A stretch of 64,000 nucleotides of DNA, taken from contig CM036636.1 in NCBI GenBank assembly GCA_020746105.1, forward strand, positions 124,001 to 188,000. Direction: 5' to 3'. Under the pieces are notes generated by a model. That model was not told the origin of the DNA. It did not search any database and saw nothing but the letters and a program-made list of their open reading frames with translations. Numbering within the stretch: position 1 is the stretch's first letter; each line of letters starts with the position of its first letter. A program made the position numbers and the translations under genes. Below, piece by piece: positions 46,701 to 53,159 of the stretch. Source of the stretch: Trogon surrucura (taxonomy: Eukaryota; Chordata; Aves; Trogoniformes; Trogonidae).

Positions 46701-48532
46701 TCTCCTTCTCTGACAAGAGGACTCAGCAGATGAGGGAAAGGCTGTGGATGTGTCTACCTAGACTTTAGTAAAGCCTTTGACATTGTTTCCCACCGCATTC
46801 TCTTGGAGAAACCAGCTGCTCGTGGCTTGGATGGGTGTATACTTTGCTGGGTAACCAAAACATTAAGGGAGCTGCTCGAAAAAAACTCACACTCAAATTT
46901 TCCTGTACTTACACTGACTTTGAAGGGCAAGGATATTATCTCAGTATTATCACAGCATTTTTCCAATTACCTGAAATTTTCTACCATCCTTCCATTCCAG
47001 GGTCCCATAGCCTTCTACATGGCCAAGATAAAGAGTTCCTGTGAATTTGGAACCATCAGGCCAGTAGTAAATCCCCTTGCCGTGGTGATGTCCCATGTAG
47101 ATCTGTCCCACACATCTCTGTAATCCACAAGAGAGACAAGACAACAAAAATGATACAACTGACAGGACAGAAATAAGTGAAGTTGCCTTCTTACTGCAAC
47201 CGAGCAGGCCTAACAAGGTGCAGGACACTGACACATGAAGAGGGTGAATCTGTTAGACAACTCCATTTTAATCACTGGCTTCAAAACTCAGGATTTTACC
47301 AATTTCTCTAGAAGCTATTCCATCATGTAGCCGTTGGTAGTTCACACTACTTCAGCAGATGTATCTCAGTGTTCATATCCTCGGATATATTGCCAGATGA
47401 TGCAGGCTAAACCAACATCTATTCAATCATTCAACAGCTTTTATAAAGACCTGTATGCCAATACACAGTGAGCATTCTGCATTTAAAACGAAAGGGAAAT
47501 CAGCAGAACCATAAACTCTTCAATTATCAGATGCAGATGAAAGGACTGGATTATTACACTTCACATGTCACTTGCTGAAAAGATTACTGCTGCTCCAAAA
47601 CTGGCACTTTTACCCTTCAGTAGAAAGCACTGACATTTCCTATTGTAGGTAAACACAGCGCTGGATCGTACAGAAGTGGCAGATTCTAAGTCAAAAGGTC
47701 GTCCAGACCCCCCCCTCTCTCTTCAGTGATGAAGACCTCAGCTACCAACCTGTTCATCTGACTGCTCTTGGCTGAAATGTGATTGATTGCCCTAGATTTC
47801 AGTCACAAATGCTTTAAGGTTGTCACTATTTTGAAGTAAAACCAGACATTCGAAAGATATTTTATATAAATTCATCAAAAATTTGGTAATTCAAAAAAAT
47901 CCCACCTAAATCAAATCTCGGTTCCTTACTCTCTCTGGTGCATTAAAAATAATAACAAAATCTGTGGTCTGGCCAGAGTCCTAGTATTTTGTAGAATCAT
48001 AGGATCGAAGAATCATGAGGGTTGCGAAAGACCTCCAAGACCATCACGTCCAGCCACCAGCTCAGCCCCGCCGCGACCACCGAGCCTCGTCCCAAAGCGC
48101 TGCCTCTCCCTGCTTCGGATCCCTCCAGGGACGGTGACTCCACCGAAGCCCCCGGCAGCCCGTGCCAGCGCTTGACAACCCTTTGGCTGAAGAATTTTTT
48201 CCCGTTGTCCAACCTAAACCTCCCCTGGCGCAAGTTCAGCCCATTTCCTCGCCCTGCCGCTCGTTACTTCCGAGAAGAGACCGACCCCGCCGCCCTGCGC
48301 GCTCCTCTCACAGGGCCGTGAGGGCTCCCCTCAGCCTCCTCCGCTCCACACTCCACATCCCCGCCCCTCGGAGTCCCTGTCAATGGCTTAACAAAAACAA
48401 ACAGAACAAAACATTACGGTGCTGACAGCAACAGGGCTCACAGCAGCCATTTACTATTTTCTCTAAGGCACCGCAGAGCCGTCCGAGCCGGAGACCACCG
48501 CCTACCTGGCCGGGACGCGGGCCGCCCTCCAT
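21948..48532 (-). CDS. ANKMY1: ANKMY1, ankyrin repeat and MYND domain containing 1 (whole coding span, 16 exons)
   Basis: The spliced minus-strand model is 2,436 nt, coding 811 residues, and all 15 junctions keep frame. Residues about 13-85 hold three MORN repeats ([16 protein letters not shown] and two more). Residues about 210-625 hold roughly seven ankyrin repeats ([30 protein letters not shown]). Residues 706-752 form a MYND finger with C-x2-C-x10-C-x2-C-x5-C-x3-C-x8-H-x3-C. The last ~40 residues are very basic. This MORN-ankyrin-MYND order is specific to ANKMY1. MORN and ankyrin repeats bind membranes or proteins and MYND binds proline-rich partners; the exact role of ANKMY1 is poorly known. 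The human protein is longer (from memory about 940 residues), mainly in the region between exons 5 and 7, so small exons may be missing there or near the N-terminus. No AATAAA was seen in the few hundred bases after the stop. Confidence 0.93.
22115..22990. other. Intron 15 of ANKMY1, left part
   Basis: This is AT-rich intronic sequence between exon 16 and the microsatellite at 22,999. I see no gene, repeat or RNA in it. The rest of intron 15 (23,095-23,872) is likewise unremarkable. Confidence 0.5.
22999..23093. repeat. (TATTC)n pentanucleotide microsatellite
   Basis: About 19 units of TTCTA/TATTC, with two or three interrupted units near the right end (TCTAC, TTCCTATCC). Confidence 0.95.
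23873..24027 (-). CDS. ANKMY1: ANKMY1 exon 15, MYND zinc finger
   Basis: It has 155 nt, with acceptor TTTGTTCCAG and donor GG followed by GTAAGT. It encodes [32 protein letters not shown] and ERHKQEC. All eight zinc ligands (seven Cys, one His) are present, so the finger should fold. Confidence 0.97.
25362..25428 (-). CDS. ANKMY1: ANKMY1 exon 14, small linker exon
   Basis: It has 67 nt, with acceptor GTTGGTGTAG and donor CAAG followed by GTAGGG. It joins exons 13 and 15 in frame (phase 1 in, phase 2 out) and encodes [20 protein letters not shown]. It is a low-complexity linker just before the MYND finger. Confidence 0.75.
26317..26482 (-). CDS. ANKMY1: ANKMY1 exon 13, helical linker
   Basis: It has 166 nt, with acceptor TATGTTGCAG. 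It encodes [20 protein letters not shown] and a charged helix ending EELRRSKK. The donor is taken as GTTAGT at 26,316, giving phase 1 as the 67-nt exon 14 requires. An alternative donor two bases earlier (GTGTTA) would give phase 2 and splice directly to exon 15, skipping exon 14. Confidence 0.9.
26728..27490 (-). mobile_element. CR1 3' portion in ANKMY1 intron 12
   Basis: The minus strand encodes the C-terminal part of CR1 ORF2 ([18 protein letters not shown], then [11 protein letters not shown]) followed by the 3' end and TTTAAAGGACCCTCCCAACC. It is 5' truncated, with several frameshifts. It is in the same orientation as ANKMY1. Confidence 0.92.
27491..28540. other. Rest of ANKMY1 intron 12
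   Basis: AT-rich intronic sequence without recognisable features. Confidence 0.4.
28541..28654 (-). CDS. ANKMY1: ANKMY1 exon 12, last ankyrin repeat
   Basis: It has 114 nt, 38 codons, phase 0 to 0, with acceptor CTCTTCAG and donor CAG followed by GTATGA. It encodes [15 protein letters not shown] and [16 protein letters not shown]. Confidence 0.94.
29509..29640 (-). CDS. ANKMY1: ANKMY1 exon 11, ankyrin repeat
   Basis: It has 132 nt, 44 codons, phase 0 to 0, with acceptor CCTTTGCAG and donor TTG followed by GTGAGA. It encodes [16 protein letters not shown] and [16 protein letters not shown]. Confidence 0.94.
29641..30613. other. ANKMY1 intron 10
   Basis: AT-rich intronic DNA. Nothing is recognised, and the splice sites at both ends are listed with the exons. 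Confidence 0.4.
30614..30721 (-). CDS. ANKMY1: ANKMY1 exon 10, ankyrin repeat
   Basis: It has 108 nt, 36 codons, phase 0 to 0, with acceptor CTACAAAG and donor TTG followed by GTGAGC. It encodes [17 protein letters not shown] and [17 protein letters not shown]. Confidence 0.94.
31413..31574 (-). CDS. ANKMY1: ANKMY1 exon 9, ankyrin repeat start
   Basis: It has 162 nt, 54 codons, phase 0 to 0, with acceptor ACTTCTTCAG and donor GAG followed by GTGAGG. It encodes a variable spacer, then [19 protein letters not shown]. Confidence 0.94.
32330..33145 (+). mobile_element. Old CR1 fragment in ANKMY1 intron 8
   Basis: The plus strand shows heavily mutated CR1 ORF2 reverse-transcriptase sequence (the AAAACAGGGAACTACAAGCT region, then degenerate palm) ending near a GAGATACCAAAAATCAATTG 3'-type block. 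Stops and frameshifts are frequent. It is clearly older than the element directly to its right. Confidence 0.8.
33165..34137 (+). mobile_element. Younger CR1 3' portion in ANKMY1 intron 8
   Basis: The plus strand is open for 255 codons (33,377-34,144) with typical CR1 ORF2 C-terminal motifs: [40 protein letters not shown] and [20 protein letters not shown]. The 3' end is CTTCCAACCCCCAACATTCT. It is 5' truncated within the palm. The catalytic FADD box reads FAGD near 33,275. The orientation is opposite to ANKMY1. Confidence 0.92.
34847..34987 (-). CDS. ANKMY1: ANKMY1 exon 8, ankyrin repeat
   Basis: It has 141 nt, 47 codons, phase 0 to 0, with acceptor GTTTTCAG and donor AAG followed by GTATGT. 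It encodes [18 protein letters not shown] and [17 protein letters not shown]. Confidence 0.95.
35475..35646 (-). CDS. ANKMY1: ANKMY1 exon 7, ankyrin repeats
   Basis: It has 172 nt, with acceptor CAATTCTAG and donor AAG followed by GTTTTA. It encodes [16 protein letters not shown] and [20 protein letters not shown], two ankyrin half-repeats typical of ANKMY1. Confidence 0.95.
36345..37802 (+). mobile_element. CR1 with long reverse-transcriptase ORF in ANKMY1 intron 6
   Basis: Plus-strand frame 36,449-37,276 (275 codons) covers most of the reverse transcriptase: [55 protein letters not shown] and [14 protein letters not shown] second frame, 37,368-37,760, carries the C-terminal part ([20 protein letters not shown]). 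The 3' tail ends near ATTCTAGGATCCTATG. The element is 5' truncated, frameshifted between the two frames and has FAGD (36,914-36,925) in place of FADD, so it is not active. Confidence 0.94.
37837..39024 (+). mobile_element. ERVL-type solo LTR in ANKMY1 intron 6
   Basis: This 1,188-bp element begins TGTATTGGGTTGGCCTG and ends CAAACCACGACA. It is flanked by a perfect 5-bp target-site duplication, TCAAT, at 37,832-37,836 and 39,025-39,029. TG...CA ends and a 5-bp duplication indicate an ERVL-class LTR without internal sequence. It contains degenerate internal repeats around CCCGTGGGA and GGAGCAG, and a TCGAGTCTGTTTTGCCCG block shared with the element at 57,943. It carries no protein-coding capacity. 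Confidence 0.9.
39588..39646 (-). CDS. ANKMY1: ANKMY1 exon 6, small predicted exon
   Basis: It has 59 nt and encodes [19 protein letters not shown] plus two bases. A strong donor (GA followed by GTAAGT) and an acceptor after a T-rich tract bound it. It takes phase 0 in and gives phase 2 out, exactly what exon 7 needs. There is no domain. In mammals this region is much longer, so further exons or a different exon choice are possible. Confidence 0.55.
39647..40848. other. ANKMY1 intron 5
   Basis: Nothing is recognised here. This is the interval, with intron 6, where mammalian ANKMY1 has extra coding sequence. I looked for similar coding segments on the minus strand and found none I could support. 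Confidence 0.4.
40849..41013 (-). CDS. ANKMY1: ANKMY1 exon 5, ankyrin repeat
   Basis: It has 165 nt, 55 codons, phase 0 to 0. The acceptor is CTCTCTACAG and the donor is AAG followed by GTTTGT. It encodes [20 protein letters not shown] and [14 protein letters not shown], a family-diagnostic ankyrin segment. Confidence 0.95.
41678..42128 (-). mobile_element. CR1 3' portion in ANKMY1 intron 4
   Basis: The plus strand starts with ATAGGATCATAGAATGTGTT and continues as the reverse complement of a CR1 3' end. The minus strand encodes [20 protein letters not shown] and [20 protein letters not shown]. It is 5' truncated and lies in the same orientation as the gene. Confidence 0.92.
42251..42467 (-). 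CDS. ANKMY1: ANKMY1 exon 4, first ankyrin repeat
   Basis: It has 217 nt and begins with one base completing an Arg codon. The acceptor is CCTTTTCTAG and the donor is GCT followed by GTAAGA, ending in phase 0. It encodes [18 protein letters not shown] and [12 protein letters not shown], the start of the ankyrin array. Confidence 0.93.
42552..42611. repeat. AATAAAGTAAG-type A-rich tandem repeat
   Basis: Four to five imperfect units of about 11-12 bp (variants of AATAAAATAAG) lie in intron 3. Confidence 0.75.
43470..43795 (+). mobile_element. CR1 3' end in ANKMY1 intron 3
   Basis: The plus strand encodes CR1 ORF2 tail motifs ([24 protein letters not shown], then [20 protein letters not shown] in a shifted frame) and ends AAGGTCTTTTCCAACCTAAA then CAATTCTATAAATCTGTG. 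It lies 50 bp from exon 3. Confidence 0.88.
43846..44282 (-). CDS. ANKMY1: ANKMY1 exon 3, third MORN unit and linker
   Basis: It has 437 nt. The acceptor is TTTCTTAAG and the donor is CACAG followed by GTAACT, ending in phase 2. It opens with [19 protein letters not shown], which completes the MORN unit begun in exon 2. It then encodes an ANKMY1-specific linker with [13 protein letters not shown] at the end. There are no stops or frameshifts. Confidence 0.95.
45117..45345 (+). mobile_element. CR1 3' end in ANKMY1 intron 2
   Basis: It is nearly identical to the 3' end of the element at 33,165-34,137 (CCTGTGCGGGTGCCGGAGCC, then CTTCCAACCCCCAACGTTCT). Short duplicated tail sequences (GATCTATGGTTCAGA variants) follow to about 45,390. 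Confidence 0.9.
45603..45722 (-). mobile_element. CR1 3' tail
   Basis: The plus strand begins TCATAGAATCACAGAATCAC and reads GGAAGGGACCTCAAAAGATC, an antisense CR1 3' end of about 120 bp. It abuts the next CR1 directly. Confidence 0.88.
45724..46556 (-). mobile_element. CR1 3' portion in ANKMY1 intron 2
   Basis: The minus strand encodes CR1 ORF2 C-terminal motifs ([40 protein letters not shown]) and ends antisense at GAATGTGTTGGGTTGGATGG. It is 5' truncated at about 46,556, where a plus-strand CR1 begins. Confidence 0.92.
46560..46865 (+). mobile_element. CR1 reverse-transcriptase fragment close to ANKMY1 exon 2
   Basis: The plus strand encodes [20 protein letters not shown], then [20 protein letters not shown], then frameshifted palm sequence. 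It is almost the same sequence as the minus-strand element at 19,880-20,180, so the two belong to one subfamily. Both ends are missing. It ends about 105 bp from the exon 2 donor. Confidence 0.9.
46971..47117 (-). CDS. ANKMY1: ANKMY1 exon 2, MORN repeats
   Basis: It has 147 nt, 49 codons, phase 0 to 0. The acceptor is GGATTACAG and the donor is CAG followed by GTAATT. It encodes two MORN units, [16 protein letters not shown] and [21 protein letters not shown], and breaks in the third just after RKFQ. Confidence 0.93.
47118..47990. other. ANKMY1 intron 1, unique part
   Basis: AT-rich sequence. I searched it for an additional MORN exon on the minus strand and saw none. Confidence 0.4.
47992..48370 (-). 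mobile_element. CR1 3' portion in ANKMY1 intron 1
   Basis: The plus strand begins TAGAATCATAGGATCGAAGA. The minus strand encodes [20 protein letters not shown] and a typical CR1 tail. The element is GC-rich and 5' truncated, and lies about 135 bp from exon 1. Confidence 0.85.
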
Positions 48533-48640
48533 GGCGGCGGCGTTGCCGCGGATACCCGGCCCGGCCCAGCGGCAGGGCCCGCCTGTTGGAGGCGGCGCGC
48601 AACGGGCGTGTGCTTCTCTTTTCATTTAAATCTAAGCATC
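48440..48640 (-). promoter_or_regulatory. ANKMY1: ANKMY1 CpG-rich promoter and 5' end
   Basis: This is a short GC- and CpG-rich island around the start codon in otherwise AT-rich DNA. Minus-strand positions 48,555-48,542 read GTATCCGCGGCAAC. This is one mismatch from the RFX X-box (GTNRCC-N2-RGYAAC), with a perfect right half-site, 10 nt upstream of the ATG. No TATA box is evident. The island is small and AT-rich sequence resumes by about 48,620. Confidence 0.55.
48506..48532 (-). CDS. ANKMY1: ANKMY1 exon 1 (coding part)
   Basis: It codes MEGGPRPGQ and ends in CAG followed by GTAGGC, phase 0. The chosen ATG has an ideal Kozak context (GCCGCCATGG). An in-frame ATG 93 nt upstream (48,625) would add 31 residues but has a poor context. 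Another MORN exon could lie between this and exon 2, because both ends are phase 0. Confidence 0.7.
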
Positions 48641-48999
48641 GGCAATGTTAGCGCTTACCATAACAGCAGTTTTCCAGTGACCAACAGCCTGAATTAGGTG
48701 GTTGGTTTAATTTTTTTTTTGTAACAAGCTGGTGTGAGCACGAAGCTGAACCCATCCAGCCTGGTTCACAGTTGTTCCATGCGCTCTGAAAGGCTTTCGG
48801 TTTTTAAATATGAGAAAACAAGTGAGCCGAGTGTCTTTACAAATAGTGATAAAACAAGAAGGGGAGTGTGGGGGGGTTTTTAATGTCAGTGATGGAACAA
48901 AGAGCAGAGCGTCCTTCCTGAACGAGGGAGTCCCAGGGCGCAGCCTGTGAGGGGCAGATAACGAGAGCCCTGGACCACCAGGGCTGTTCATGGAGTCAG

Positions 49000-49376
49000 C
49001 AGCGAGGATGCTCTGAACTTGTGAGCTGTGAGAAAGAGGACGCAGGCTTCACAGGCCCATGAATATGGACTTCTCTGCCCTGGGCGGCGTGAAGTTGGGG
49101 TTAATGACGCATGGGATGTGTGTTGTGAAGGGGGAACATGGAACGGGGCGATCGGGAAGGCTGGACCTGCTGAGTGCCTCAGCCAGTGGGGAGAGGGAGA
49201 GGGTTTTGTGCGGCCGGGAAATTGGGATAAAAGGAGGAAATTGGGATAAAAGGGGGCTGCGTCCTCCGGCAATTTGAGAGACCTCACCGGGACTTGGCAA
49301 CCCCGGTGAACTCTCCCTTTATTCGAATTAAGTTAAGACTCCTCTGTCTGCTTTCTGAACACGGACCCCTGGCAAT
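49000..49376 (+). mobile_element. LTR-like segment upstream of ANKMY1
   Basis: The right end reads like an LTR U3-R-U5: a duplicated GGGATAAAAGG (TATA-like, about 49,223 and 49,242), then ACTTGGCAACCCCGGTGAAC, CTCCCTTTATTCGAATTAAG and CCCCTGGCA. The left boundary is uncertain, and I found no matching target-site duplication for TG at 49,020 and CA at 49,374. It could be an LTR fragment or an unrelated promoter-like repeat. Confidence 0.4.
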
Positions 49377-50216
49377 GGGATTTTCCGTACAAATGCTTCT
49401 TTCACTCTTTCAGGCAGCAGGACCCTCCTCAGTTCTTGAAGACTGACACAAAGACTGACTTGAAGACTGCAACAAATATAGCGCAGCACAGGTGTCCAAG
49501 CAAAAGGATATGGAAGTTCAAAACACTGCCCTGGGCAAACTGCTCTTTCGATTAATCAAAGTTTAAGTGGTCTTCTTCTGCTCTTTGTGCTCCTCAGAGC
49601 AAGCAACCCATGCTGACATTGCTTTCAGTGCTTCAGTTTTGTGAGGCCACTGTCTCTTAGCTAATCAGCAGTTCTAGGTCTGCATCCATTAAAGAATTCC
49701 TTCCTCAAGTAGGATATAATTTCTGTATTAAGTTCTCCAGCCAACACCCATTCCCCAGCCTTCTACAAGTCAGAAGTTAAGTGAGAACACAGCAAGGGTG
49801 CCAGGACCCTGCAGAGCTGCCCAGGATGAGCCCAGGGAACCAGGCAGCAACAGTTGACAGCAGTGTGCCGCCCAGTGTGCCAGAATGCCTCTAGTGAGAC
49901 TCTCCTGAAGTTTCTGTCTAGACCTCCTCATGTTCCTGTTGTTCTTTCCCAGAGAGCCTCTTTCTTCTGTGGAGATCCTTGCCTCTGAAGGGCGAGCTAA
50001 CGCATGTGTACTGAGGTATGTATGAAGCACAGCAGTTCTGAGTGTACAGCAAAGGTGGTTTTCAGAGACTAAATCGACATCCTTTCTTATAGTTCTCAGG
50101 TATAAAACATGAGCAAACCAGAAGAGGATTACCCTCTCTGTACTTGCAGTGCACCAGCAGACTCCAAGGGTTTGAGACCAGTGCTGGTCTCAGTGCTGAG
50201 CAGGCTAGGACATCCT

Positions 50217-50680
50217 AGAATAGAATATAATCACTCAGGTTGGAAAAGACCCTTTGGATCATTGAGTCCAACCATTAACCCTACTCTACAAATCTCACCC
50301 CTAAACCACATCCCCCAACACCACATCTAAATGACCTTGAAACACCTCCAGGGACGGGGACTCAACCACCTCCCCGGGCAGTCTGTTCCAGTGTCTGACT
50401 ACTCTTTCTGTGAAAATTTTTTCCTAATGTCCAGTCTAAACCTACCCTATTGTAGCTTGAAGCCATTCCCTCTTGTTCCATCACTAATTACCCGTGAGAA
50501 GAGACCAGCACCAACCTCTCTACAATGTCCTGTCAAGTAGTTGCAGACAGTGATGAGATCTCCCCTCAGTCTCCTCTTTTTCAAACTAAACAGCCCCAGC
50601 TCCTTCAATCATTCTTCATAAGATTATACTCCAGGCCCTTCCCCAGCTTCGTTGCCCTCCTCTGCACTCTCTCCTGTGAT
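50217..50680 (-). mobile_element. CR1 3' portion
   Basis: The plus strand reads CACTCAGGTTGGAAAAGACC, then CAACCACCTCCCCGGGCAGT, then CTCTTTTTCAAACTAAACAG, which is an antisense CR1 3' region of an older subfamily. Confidence 0.9.
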
Positions 50681-50727
50681 GCCCTACGTGGTTCTGCAGG
50701 CCTCCTTGCTTCCTTCTGTCTGAAGAG

Positions 50728-50786
50728 TCTGGTTTTGTTTGGGGGATCAAGTGTCTGGTTTTGTTTGGGGGATCAAGTGTCTATCC
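50728..50786. repeat. Two tandem copies of a 29-bp unit
   Basis: GTCTGGTTTTGTTTGGGGGA plus ATCAAGT occurs twice in a row. Confidence 0.85.
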
Positions 50787-50999
50787 AGGGCATGGGAAAG
50801 GGAGAGCAAGTGAGCTCTGCCTGTGTCATCTTACCAGTACGTCGCCAGCCAGAGGGCAGAACTGCCCCAGCTGCCCAAATGAACCAGGTCGTGGCACAGA
50901 CTCAGAAGAGGCCCTGGTGGTAATGCAGTCCGTTTTCAGCCAAAGATCCCTTGGGAACTACAGAGACCTTGGGAAGATGGGCAGAGGGCCTTGGAGAGG

Positions 51000-53055
51000 A
51001 CTTTCACCTCGCACTTGCTGAACTCACTTGCCAGTCCCATCAGAAAAACTGCAACTGCATTTTTTGTTATTCAAGTGGTACATGGCTGGCATCATTTCAC
51101 ACCCTTCCCTCCCAACATCATCTGTAAGTGTCCCACCACCCAGTCTAGATGGCCTCTGTCTGTCAGGCCATGTATTGTGCCCTCTCCTCCCTCTATGCAT
51201 GTTTGAGCAGGCAGATGGAAGCAAAACATTTATAGCTTCTCCAGCTTCCTCATCTGTCACCACCACTGGCAACTCTCAGTGCGGGACTGTTTCTAGCAGA
51301 AGATGTTTCTCCATGCTACCTTCTGAATATGAAGGAACAAAAGCAAGACAGTGCTCGATGTGATGCTTGCCATGTTCCCTGTGGAACACGAGGAACTCCC
51401 CATTGGAGCCACTTCATTAGTATTTGATTACCTATTCTAAATGAAATTAAATCCTCTTCCTGGCATTTAAAAGCGGCTGAGGGGAGTATGATGCCTTTGA
51501 CAGGATTCACAGTGTGCCGGGCTGCATACGTGGGACAGGTTTGCCCAAGCTGTATGTGGGGGACAGGTTTGCCCAGAGGCTGCACCCTAGAAGCAGGTGA
51601 CGCCCAGGCCAGTTTGGCAGGAAGGACTGCACGAGCTGTGACTGACCCTCTCTGTTTGAAATGGATTCTACAGAGAGCTTTTTCATGCTGAAACTAGCTG
51701 ATTACAAAATTACTTTTACTAGCAGGGACTGAAACTATGAAAAGCTTTGCAGCAAATCTTACAAATAATTTTGTTCCTTAGTCCGCTCCCATCTTCCCAA
51801 GAAACATTCAGTCCTTTCCATGTTGCAGTGCTCAGTTATCTACTTACATATTCTACATTGGCCTATTAGTAGATGCACATCACAGTGTAGATGACCTTCC
51901 TGGGCAGGGATCTGTGAAACTCGTGTGTGCTCAGAGCTGCATGCCAGCAGAGGATGCACATAAAAATTTTTCCTGTGTTAAAGCCAGATCAAATAACTCC
52001 AAAGGGGGTGTTCAAAAGTAGTGAGTACCTTTAACCGGTGTGATCTGCCTGAGCCTTGGATGGTAACACAGCCTGCTGGTTTCACAGAGGTTTTAGGAAT
52101 TTTAATTATTTAAACAGAGTCTGTAATTAAGCCTTTCATTGAAAAGAAAGTGAGGAAATTGTCCATCCTGAATTCAGGGAGTGATTTGCAACATGAATGG
52201 TCCAGTACTCCACATTAAATGTAGGAGGTGAGACAAAATACTGAATTCTGAGCAGTTTGCTTTGTGCCCCAAGAGATGCAGGGGGAAATAGCACATGTTC
52301 ATAGAATTAAAACTAGCATATTTTCTAATCACCTGAGGGACAAGTTAAGGCACTCCTGGTGTATTTACTCACCTGTAATATACACTGCTATCAGTCTATC
52401 TTTTATATAAACTATTGTATCTTCACAACAGTATTTTGACCTTTCAGTCACAAAGCTAAGGCAGATAGCCTGTGTACAGTATCAGTTTCGATAAATACAT
52501 TAAAAAGCACTGGTACAGTCCCAGTTCTGCAAAAGCCTCTTCTACCAGCAGATGATTTTTTCCTTTCCCTCCTACAGCATTATCCCATGCAAAGTGAGTG
52601 TTACAATCACATCCCTGTGCTGCTCAAGATTTGCTATTTCAGTCTCTGAAAGGAAACAGGACCAACACCAACTTGCCATCCATGTGTCTCCTTGACCCTT
52701 TGTCAGTTCTGTTTCCCCATCCCTCAAGAATTAAAGCTGGTATGTGAAAATAGGAGATAGACTCAAACAACCACTGCCTGCAGGGAAACCATGAAACTGT
52801 GCCCTTATGTGTTCTGAAGGCCAGTGACTCTATCAGCACATGCTCTAAATAACAAATTAGCTTACCAAGAGCTCCAAGCCAAATAAACACTAAGCAGGAA
52901 AACAGGCAGAGGGCTTGGAAAGGTTGCTGGATGAACTGTAGAGGGATTTGGGTATGAGGAGAATTAGCAACATTGCAGGGAGGATTTTGGAGACAGAGGA
53001 GTGCTGGTGGGAAATTGTAGGGGGTGTAATGAGAAAATTTGAGTAGCTGGGGAGA
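51000..53055. other. Intergenic stretch without recognised features
   Basis: Mixed AT-rich sequence. Long minus-strand open frames at 52,639-53,250 and 52,890-53,438 overlap each other in different frames and show no domain. Confidence 0.4.
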
Positions 53056-53059
53056 GTAT

Positions 53060-53150
53060 CCTGAGGAGAAATTGGAGGGATTTGATGAAGATACTGAACA
53101 AAACTGGACCCAGCACTCATCCCTGGGGAACACCACTGTCCACAGGCCTC
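53060..53150 (-). mobile_element. Weak antisense CR1 remnant
   Basis: GAAGATACTGAACAAAACTG, then CATCCCTGGGGAACACCACT, then GTCCACAGGCCTCCA resembles an antisense part of a CR1-type element. It is short and old. Confidence 0.45.
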
Positions 53151-53159
53151 CATCTTCTC

